Shown here in pieces: positions 28,861 to 34,601 of a stretch of 34,601 nt of DNA. Made by a program: the position numbers and the translations under genes. Origin of the DNA: Mucilaginibacter sp. (GTDB taxonomy: Bacteria > Bacteroidota > Bacteroidia > Sphingobacteriales > Sphingobacteriaceae); the NCBI RefSeq assembly GCF_028287845.1, contig NZ_JAQBOW010000128.1, positions 1 to 34,601 on the forward strand, in the 5' to 3' direction. The notes under the pieces were generated by a model, which saw only the letters and a program-made list of their open reading frames with translations, was not told the origin of the DNA and ran no database searches. The first letter of the stretch is position 1. Every line of letters starts with the position of its first letter.

Positions 28861-30159
28861 TTAAAGCTCTTCGTGGTGCTGGCTTAGGTCAAGCCCAACT
28901 AGTTCATCTTCCGGAGATACACGTAGCGGACTAATCAGGTCTGTTACTTTAAGCAATATAAATGAGCCAATAAATGCAAAAGCAGATACAGCAACTAACG
29001 CTATCAGGTGTTTAACAAACAAAGCTGTTTCACCATAAAACAAACCGTTGGCACCGGCGCTGTTTACACTTGTAGTGGCAAATACACCTGTAAGCAGCAT
29101 GCCTACCATACCGCCCACGCCATGACAAGGAAATACATCAAGGGTATCATCAATATTGGTTCTTGAGCGCCAAATAACTACCAGGTTACTTATTACAGCC
29201 GCAACTATACCCACAATTAATGAGCTGGAAACAGTTATATAACCCGCAGCGGGAGTAACCGCTACCAACCCCACTACCGCGCCAATACAAGCGCCAAGCG
29301 CCGAAGGTTTTTTTCCTCTTAGTATATCAAAGAATATCCACGCAATGGCGGCAGCTGCCGACGCGGTAGTTGTTGTAGCTAACGCGGTTGCTGCTAATTC
29401 ATTAGCACCTAATGCAGAGCCTGCGTTAAAACCAAACCAGCCAAACCAAAGCAGACCCGTACCCAAAATAACATAGGTTATACGTGCCGGTGCATGTGTT
29501 TCTTCTGCACCATTGCGTTTTTTAAGATATAATGCCGATGCCAAAGCCGCCCAGCCTGCAGACATGTGTACAACGGTACCGCCTGCAAAATCAAGCACGC
29601 CCATTTTATAGAAAAAACCATCAGCATGCCAGGTTGCATGTGCAAGCGGCGCGTAAATAATGATGATAAACAGGGTGATAAAAATCAGGTATGAATTAAA
29701 GCGGATACGTTCTGCAAAAGCCCCGGTAATAAGTGCCGGTGTAATAACCGCGAATTTTAACTGGAACATAGCAAATAGTATAATCGGGATGGTTCCCCAG
29801 GTTACACCTAAGGTGTTTTGCATCATAAAAAATGATGAAGGGTTACCAATAAATCCCAATCCGCCAACGTCTGTTCCAAAGGCAAGGCTAAATCCAAATA
29901 CTACCCATATAATGGTGATCAACCCCATACAAACAAAACTTTGCAGCATGGTTGATATCACATTTTTCTTTCTAACCATTCCGCCGTAAAAGAAAGCCAG
30001 ACCCGGGGTCATTAATAATACCAAAGCGGTTGATATTAATAACCACGCCGTATCGGCTTTATCTATTGGTGTTTTAGAAGGTGTTATGGTATTACCCGGA
30101 TATATAAAGACAAGTATTATCACAATGATAAGCATGCCGAAGGGTACAATTTTTTTCAT
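28861..30159 (-). CDS. amt: Ammonium transporter (Amt family)
   Basis: From ATG 30159 the protein has 432 residues. A first hydrophobic segment (MKKIVPFGMLIIVIILVFIYPG) may be a signal peptide, as in E. coli AmtB. Family hallmarks follow: DTAWLLISTALVLLMTPGLAFFYGGMVR, GVLDFAGGTVVHMSAG with the conserved Asp and the first pore His, and FPCHGVGGMVGMLLTG with the second. It moves ammonium across the inner membrane in nitrogen scarcity. No glnK/PII gene is adjacent in this window, which is less usual. The frame is open to 30189, but the inner ATG gives the natural N-terminus. No Shine-Dalgarno or exact TAnnTTTG is seen. Confidence 0.95.
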   Translation of the reverse strand: MKKIVPFGMLIIVIILVFIYPGNTITPSKTPIDKADTAWLLISTALVLLMTPGLAFFYGGMVRKKNVISTMLQSFVCMGLITIIWVVFGFSLAFGTDVGGLGFIGNPSSFFMMQNTLGVTWGTIPIILFAMFQLKFAVITPALITGAFAERIRFNSYLIFITLFIIIIYAPLAHATWHADGFFYKMGVLDFAGGTVVHMSAGWAALASALYLKKRNGAEETHAPARITYVILGTGLLWFGWFGFNAGSALGANELAATALATTTTASAAAAIAWIFFDILRGKKPSALGACIGAVVGLVAVTPAAGYITVSSSLIVGIVAAVISNLVVIWRSRTNIDDTLDVFPCHGVGGMVGMLLTGVFATTSVNSAGANGLFYGETALFVKHLIALVAVSAFAFIGSFILLKVTDLISPLRVSPEDELVGLDLSQHHEEL

Positions 30160-30318
30160 TTCAAAAATTTTAAATAAAACCAAATACAATATGTTCAGGC
30201 ATAGAACAATAGAGCCATGCCTTTAAGGGATGTACAGAATAAAGCCGATGCTTGATAACCTTGAAAAACTGAATTATTTTTCAAACAATGGAGAGAGATC
30301 AATACGATAAGCCCCGTC

Positions 30319-30350
30319 AGACTTACAAAGTTTATAAACTTCGTAAATCT
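30319..30350. promoter_or_regulatory. 32-base near-perfect palindrome upstream of amt
   Basis: Positions 30319-30350 read almost the same on both strands, with only two mismatched pairs; the core AAGTTTATAAACTT (30328-30341) is perfect. It lies about 160 bases upstream of the amt ATG and about 65 bases beyond the end of the small gene at 30416. It could be an operator, a 3'-end hairpin for the small gene, or a family-wide intergenic palindrome. Confidence 0.5.
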
Positions 30351-30415
30351 TTACAAGTGTATAAAATTCAATCTAACCGATGTAAGCACATGCTATTTAA
30401 GCACAAAGTGAGGTC

Positions 30416-30772
30416 TTACCAAAAAACGTGGTTGGGATAGAGCAGTAGCTTGTGGAAGCGGCCATACTCGCTGTAGATGCTTTTAAGCTTATTTTTTAAA
30501 TATTTAAGACAAACGAAGATGCTTAGCAGGTCAATAAGAAAAATCTTAATGAAATGACCACCCTTTACAGTCCGGAAGTTTACCAGTTGAAGTGGGTTGT
30601 TCCCACTAAGAACCATTTCATGATTTCTTTGCTGACTGGCCTTTAATTGAGAACCAACGGCAGATTGCTTATGAGAGTGTAAATTTTTTGCAAACAAATT
30701 GCCTGCACAAAGAAATTGCACAGCAAATACCAACAAAAAAATATAAAAACGCCTGTAATTGCGGGTTTGCAT
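30416..30772 (-). CDS. Small exported or membrane protein of unknown function
   Basis: This 118-residue frame starts at ATG 30772 and has a convincing signal peptide (to about residue 29, ending NLFAK). A polar middle contains several Gln/Ser/His, a hydrophobic segment (about 74-92) could span the membrane, and a basic, aromatic C-terminus follows. I do not recognise a family. AGGA sits next to the ATG, closer than a normal ribosome-binding site. It stands alone between the amt and lspA genes. The signal peptide and the lack of any overlapping better frame support it, but it could be non-coding. Confidence 0.5.
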   Translation of the reverse strand: MQTRNYRRFYIFLLVFAVQFLCAGNLFAKNLHSHKQSAVGSQLKASQQRNHEMVLSGNNPLQLVNFRTVKGGHFIKIFLIDLLSIFVCLKYLKNKLKSIYSEYGRFHKLLLYPNHVFW

Positions 30773-30847
30773 TCCTAAAAATACTGATTTCTTATAAAAA
30801 AGAGAAGAAAAATGAAAATAAACAATTTTTAAGTGCCTAAACAGGCA

Positions 30848-30884
30848 AACATTTTAATGATTAACAAGAATTAATTAAAATGTT
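30848..30884. promoter_or_regulatory. 11-base inverted repeat upstream of the small gene
   Basis: AACATTTTAAT (30848-30858) and ATTAAAATGTT (30874-30884) are exact complements around a 15-base spacer, about 75-110 bases upstream of the ATG at 30772. It may be a regulator binding site; the region is AT-rich, so caution is needed. Confidence 0.3.
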
Positions 30885-30950
30885 GTAATAAGATATTAAA
30901 ATGAGTGCTATTTGTAAACACCGGATAACGCACAAGGAAAAACAAGCAAC

Positions 30951-30973
30951 AAAAAAGCCGCTAAAAAGCGGCT
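30951..30973 (-). terminator. Intrinsic terminator after lspA
   Basis: On the minus strand a perfect 7-base GC-rich stem (AGCCGCT, 30967-30973, with AGCGGCT, 30956-30962) around a short T-rich loop runs straight into a U tract (30956-30951). It lies 23 bases after the lspA stop and ends the ileS-dksA-lspA transcript. Confidence 0.88.
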
Positions 30974-30995
30974 ATAATATTTAAAAGATAAAAAT

Positions 30996-31598
30996 TTATT
31001 CCTCTACCATTTCACTATTCGGGCTGCTCGCTTCAACAACTTCGCTTTTAAAATAGTGTTTCTGGAAAATAAGTATCAGTATTACCCCTACAGATATCGC
31101 TGCATCGGCAAGGTTAAACACCGGGCGGAAGAAGATATAATCCTGGCCGCCCCAAAGCGGCACCCATGTTGGGAATATACCTGATATCAATGGGAAATAA
31201 AACATATCAACTACGCGGCCATGAAATAGGGGCGCGTAATGATAAGCTATACCGTAAAAGGTGGAATCAATAATATTACCCATGGCGCCGGCAAATATCA
31301 GCGCGACATTCATGATAAGGCCACGGTGATACTTGTGTTTAATTAAAAAAACCATACCATAAGCAATAGCAAAAACAGCCAAAATGCGAAACAGGGTTAA
31401 AACCAGTTTGCCCCAGTCGCCGCCCAGTTCCATGCCAAATGCCATGCCGTTATTTTCGGTATAATGCAACATGCCGCGCTCGCCTAAAAACTTAATTTCT
31501 TCACCCTGGTACATGTGCGCCCTTACCCAGGTCTTGATAACCTGGTCGGCAATGATAATCAGTATAGCAGTTAAAAAAGGTTTGGTATAAGCCTTCAT
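30996..31598 (-). CDS. lspA: Lipoprotein signal peptidase (signal peptidase II)
   Basis: This 200-residue protein has four membrane helices and the LspA signatures: TENNGMAFGM (47-56), FAGAMGNIIDS (102-112), VVDMF with catalytic Asp131, and FNLADAAIS with catalytic Asp165. The segment between the two catalytic aspartates is longer than in E. coli, with a Trp/Pro/Gly-rich insert, as I recall for Bacteroidota. It removes signal peptides from diacylglyceryl-modified prolipoproteins. Its ATG follows the dksA TAA with no gap (TAAATG), implying coupled translation. The charged tail (SEVVEASSPNSEMVEE) is probably cytosolic. Confidence 0.95.
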   Translation of the reverse strand: MKAYTKPFLTAILIIIADQVIKTWVRAHMYQGEEIKFLGERGMLHYTENNGMAFGMELGGDWGKLVLTLFRILAVFAIAYGMVFLIKHKYHRGLIMNVALIFAGAMGNIIDSTFYGIAYHYAPLFHGRVVDMFYFPLISGIFPTWVPLWGGQDYIFFRPVFNLADAAISVGVILILIFQKHYFKSEVVEASSPNSEMVEE

Positions 31599-31982
31599 TT
31601 ATTGCTTCAATTTAGCTTCCATCGTTAAAGTGGTGTGCGGTACCGCGCGTAAGCGTTCTTTTGGTATCAGTTTACCACTTTCGCGGCAAATACCGTAAGT
31701 TTTATTTTCTATACGCACTAAAGCTGCTTCTAATTGCTCAATGAATTTTTTCTGGCGGGCAGCTAACTGATTAATCTGTTCTTTCTCTAAAGTGGCAGAT
31801 CCATCTTCTAATGTTTTATAAGTACCGGCAGTATCATCAGTACCGTTAGCATTTGGCGAACTTAAAGAAGTTGCCAACGCGTTTAATTCCTCTTTCGCGC
31901 TACGCAATTTGTCCAACAACAGATCTTTGAACTCTTTTAGCTCTGAATCGCTATAGCGGGTCTTTTCGTTTTCTACTTTCAT
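31599..31982 (-). CDS. DksA/TraR-family RNA polymerase-binding regulator, zinc site degraded
   Basis: This 127-residue protein has a long coiled-coil region (about 13-92) and the DksA C-terminal motif YGICRESGKLIPKERLRAVP (96-115). A canonical DksA has four zinc cysteines; only Cys99 remains here, with Ser102 at the second position and no Cys-x2-Cys at the end. I recall such cysteine-poor DksA forms as typical of Bacteroidota. DksA-type proteins enter the secondary channel of RNA polymerase and tune rRNA and amino-acid promoters, often with ppGpp. It sits between ileS and lspA with TAAATG junctions on both sides, so the three are translated in series. Confidence 0.9.
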   Translation of the reverse strand: MKVENEKTRYSDSELKEFKDLLLDKLRSAKEELNALATSLSSPNANGTDDTAGTYKTLEDGSATLEKEQINQLAARQKKFIEQLEAALVRIENKTYGICRESGKLIPKERLRAVPHTTLTMEAKLKQ

Positions 31983-34601
31983 TTATACTTTATTAATAAC
32001 AATAATTATTTCATGTTCATCAATGGTGGTAATGTCACCTGTTGTTAACTGGCTGTCAATCACTATACTGTCAGCCAAAATTTCGGCGCAAATATATAAT
32101 AAATTATTATTCAGGGCACGGCTAATAAATGGATGGTCGTTTAATTGAACAGTTATCCTGTCAGTTACTTCAAATCCTTTGGTTTTGCGCAGATTCTGTA
32201 TGCGGTTTATCAATTCGCGTGATATACCTTCCTCTTTCAATTCGTTGGTAATGGTAACATCTAAAGCCACCGTTAGTTTTCCTAAATTTGCAACTTGCCA
32301 TCCGGGAACATCTTCGGCGATTATTTCTACATCAGTAGTAAGTAGCGAGTAGTGAGTGATGGGTAGTTGAATGCTTCCTTCACTTTCCAGTTTCGCTATA
32401 TCTTCCTGACCTAAATTATTTATTTCGTCGGCAACCGCTTTCATATCCTTACCCACTTTTGCACCTAATGCTTTAAAGTTTGGTTTGATCTTCTTTTTAA
32501 CGAAACCGGCTGTATCTGTAATGTATTCAATACCCTTGATATTGGTTTCAGAGAGTATCAGTTCTTTTACCTGATCAACCTGGTGCTTGAAATTCTTATC
32601 CAAGATAGGTAAAAGAATTTTGCTTAATGGCTGTCTTACATTAATACCTACCTTTTTACGCAATGACAATACCAATGATGATACATCCTGCGCTAATTGC
32701 ATGCGCTCTTCCAGTTTGGCGTTTACCAATTTAGCATTATATTCAGGGAAATAAGCCAGATGAACGGATTCGAATTCCTCTTTTTTAGTAATGCTATTCA
32801 GATCGGTATATAAACGCTCCGCAAAAAATGGCGCTATGGGCGACATCAGCTTAGCTACCGTTGTTAAACAGGTGTATAAAGTTTGGTAAGCCGATAGTTT
32901 ATCGGCAGAGTTGTCTGACTTCCAGAAACGGCGGCGGCTTAACCGAACAAACCAGTTGCTTAAATGCGCGTCTACAAAGTCCTGTATAGCGCGGGCAGCT
33001 TTGGTTGGTTCAAAATCAGCATAAAAAGCATCAACCTCTTTACTTAACGTATTTAACAGCGATATAATCCACTGGTCAATTTCCGGGCGATCTGTTATCG
33101 CTATTTCTGCCTCGCTGTAGGTAAACTTATCAATGTTGGCATACATTACAAAGAAGGTATACGTATTATATAAGGTGCCAAAAAACTTACGGCGAACCTC
33201 GTCTATACCATCGGCGTTAAATTTAAGGTTATCCCACGGCGCGGCATTGCTTATCATGTACCAGCGTGGTGCATCAGCGCCAAACTGCTCAATGGTAGCA
33301 AATGGGTCAACACCATTGCCCAGGCGTTTGCTCATTTTGTTGCCGTTCTTATCGAGCACCAAACCGTTTGATATTACATTTTTAAACGCTACACCTTTAT
33401 TACCAACTTCGGCATTTACTTTCTTTATCTCGTCGCTGGTTTCGCTCAGCATAACCGCTATGGCATGCAGCGTAAAGAACCAACCACGGGTTTGGTCAAC
33501 ACCTTCGGCAATAAAATCTGCCGGATAAGAGTTTTTAAACTCGTCTTTGTTTTCGAAAGGGAAGTGCCATTGCGCATAAGGCATAGCGCCGCTGTCAAAC
33601 CAAACATCGATAAGATCCGGCTCGCGATACATGGGTTTGCCGGTTGATGAGGTTAATATCACATCATCAACATAGGGTCTGTGCAAGTCATCAATAGTAA
33701 AACCTGCAGGCATTAACCCGGCAGCTATTGATTTTTCAATTTCGGTATGCAGATCGGCAATAGAGCCAATACAAATTTCTTCGCCTCCATTTTCCTCGCG
33801 CCAGATAGGTAGGGGAGTACCCCAAAAACGTGAACGCGACAGGTTCCAGTCTACCAAATTTTCCAGCCAGTTACCAAAGCGGCCGGTTCCGGTCGATTCC
33901 GGTTTCCAGTTGATGGTTTTATTTAGCTCCACCATTTTATCCTTTACCGCGGTGGTGCGGATAAACCAGCTATCCAGCGGGTAATATAAAATCGGCTCGT
34001 CGCTGCGCCAGGAGTGCGGGTAGCTGTGTTCGTATTTTTTAACGTCGAACGCTTTGTTCTCTGTTTTTAGTTTTATGGAAATGAGTACATCAGTTGGTTT
34101 AAAACCTTCTTCCGCGCGCTCTTCTGCTGTATAATATTCTTCTTTAACATAGCGGCCGGCATAGTCGGTCACTTCATCAACAAAACGGCCCTGCTTGTTA
34201 ACCAGCGGAACATCCTTGCCAAATTCGTCCTTCACCATCACCGACGGCACGTTGTTTTCTTTACATGCCCTAAAGTCATCCGCGCCAAAAACAGAAGCGG
34301 TATGTACTATGCCGGTACCATCCTCGGTAGTAACAAAATCAGCCGGGATAACACGAAAAGCGTTTTTCTCCAGGTCAGCATTAGTTACATAGGGCATTAG
34401 TTGCCAATAGTGCAGGCCCAATAATTCTGAACCTTTGTAAGTCCCTTTTATTTCCCAGGGGATAATTTTATCGCCGCCTTTATAATCTTCAAAAGAAGCG
34501 TTTTCACCTTCGGCTTTAAAGAATTTGCCTATCAGATCTTTTGCTAATATTACCGTTACCGGTTCATAGGTGTACGGATTGAAAGAGGCTATTTTTACAT
34601 A
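31983..34601 (-). CDS. ileS: Isoleucine--tRNA ligase, 5' part outside the window
   Basis: The open frame continues without a stop to the right edge, so 872 C-terminal residues are visible and the HIGH motif lies beyond. Visible parts are the editing domain (GTGIVHTASVFGADDF near residue 85-100), the catalytic core (IAEGVDQTRGWFFTLH), the KMSKR motif (bases 33324-33338), the anticodon-binding helices (WFVRLSRRRFWKSD), and a C-terminal domain without a Cys zinc finger. KMSKR and the missing zinc finger point to the class II, eukaryote-like type of IleS. The stop TAA abuts the dksA ATG. It charges tRNA-Ile and clears mischarged valine. Confidence 0.97.
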   Translation of the reverse strand, partial: YVKIASFNPYTYEPVTVILAKDLIGKFFKAEGENASFEDYKGGDKIIPWEIKGTYKGSELLGLHYWQLMPYVTNADLEKNAFRVIPADFVTTEDGTGIVHTASVFGADDFRACKENNVPSVMVKDEFGKDVPLVNKQGRFVDEVTDYAGRYVKEEYYTAEERAEEGFKPTDVLISIKLKTENKAFDVKKYEHSYPHSWRSDEPILYYPLDSWFIRTTAVKDKMVELNKTINWKPESTGTGRFGNWLENLVDWNLSRSRFWGTPLPIWREENGGEEICIGSIADLHTEIEKSIAAGLMPAGFTIDDLHRPYVDDVILTSSTGKPMYREPDLIDVWFDSGAMPYAQWHFPFENKDEFKNSYPADFIAEGVDQTRGWFFTLHAIAVMLSETSDEIKKVNAEVGNKGVAFKNVISNGLVLDKNGNKMSKRLGNGVDPFATIEQFGADAPRWYMISNAAPWDNLKFNADGIDEVRRKFFGTLYNTYTFFVMYANIDKFTYSEAEIAITDRPEIDQWIISLLNTLSKEVDAFYADFEPTKAARAIQDFVDAHLSNWFVRLSRRRFWKSDNSADKLSAYQTLYTCLTTVAKLMSPIAPFFAERLYTDLNSITKKEEFESVHLAYFPEYNAKLVNAKLEERMQLAQDVSSLVLSLRKKVGINVRQPLSKILLPILDKNFKHQVDQVKELILSETNIKGIEYITDTAGFVKKKIKPNFKALGAKVGKDMKAVADEINNLGQEDIAKLESEGSIQLPITHYSLLTTDVEIIAEDVPGWQVANLGKLTVALDVTITNELKEEGISRELINRIQNLRKTKGFEVTDRITVQLNDHPFISRALNNNLLYICAEILADSIVIDSQLTTGDITTIDEHEIIIVINKV

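Noticed and set aside
1..34601. Possible CRISPR array, defence island, prophage or transposon.
   Set aside because: No regularly spaced repeats with unique spacers, no cas, integrase, transposase, phage structural or toxin-antitoxin genes were found; the repeats seen are tandem coding repeats or isolated palindromes.

Overview
The window looks like a chromosomal segment of a Bacteroidota bacterium, most likely Sphingobacteriaceae (Mucilaginibacter/Pedobacter-like). The evidence is: many exported proteins with signal peptides ending in -AQ; several matches to the Bacteroidota -7 promoter element TAnnTTTG and few clear Shine-Dalgarno sequences; bacillithiol synthesis (bshA); lineage-typical families (OstA-like protein, DUF6600, cysteine-poor DksA, class II-type IleS); and small intergenic palindromes of the kind common in this family. 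Genus is an inference from sequence feel, not a database match. I see no rRNA, tRNA, CRISPR array, prophage or transposase gene.

Layout. 1-62: start of a leftward DUF4407-like gene cut by the window edge. 335-1756: rightward group of a rhodanese, a small two-helix membrane protein and an SPFH/prohibitin protein. 1859-3152: leftward AraC regulator followed by a DUF983 zinc-ribbon membrane protein. 3287-4444: leftward bshA. 4970-6531: two tandem, exported S51 (peptidase E/cyanophycinase-like) proteins. 6609-10035: leftward lipoprotein amidohydrolase and a serine hydrolase with a GH3-C-like N-terminus. 10036-10400: inverted intergenic repeat. 10401-14996: mutL, two rhomboid proteases, and a membrane-anchored endonuclease/exonuclease/phosphatase. 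15069-17488: cysS and an exported NTF2-like protein. 17577-19920: leftward surA-like chaperone/PPIase and MoxR ATPase. 20095-21252: an unknown protein with weak HolD-like features, then rdgB. 21373-25708: leftward OstA-like protein, diverging from tilS and a small PH-like membrane protein. 25798-26760: leftward 2-oxoglutarate/Fe(II) oxygenase. 26999-28714: DUF6600 protein with a long Gln-rich tail. 28861-30159: leftward ammonium transporter. 30416-30772: small exported or membrane protein. 30996-34601: leftward ileS (5' end outside the window), dksA-like and lspA, joined by TAAATG junctions.

Themes. Most genes are housekeeping: translation (cysS, ileS, tilS), DNA and nucleotide quality control (mutL, rdgB), and envelope biogenesis (surA, OstA-like, lspA). 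Interspersed is a periplasmic hydrolase set (S51 pair, amidohydrolase, serine hydrolase). No single gene cluster stands out as a complete new defence or metabolic system. The observations most worth pursuing are start-adjacent TAnnTTTG promoters that predict leaderless mRNAs, the possible psi-like replication subunit before rdgB, the exported S51 duplicate pair, the serine hydrolase that keeps only a GH3-C-like region, and the changed endonuclease motif of MutL.
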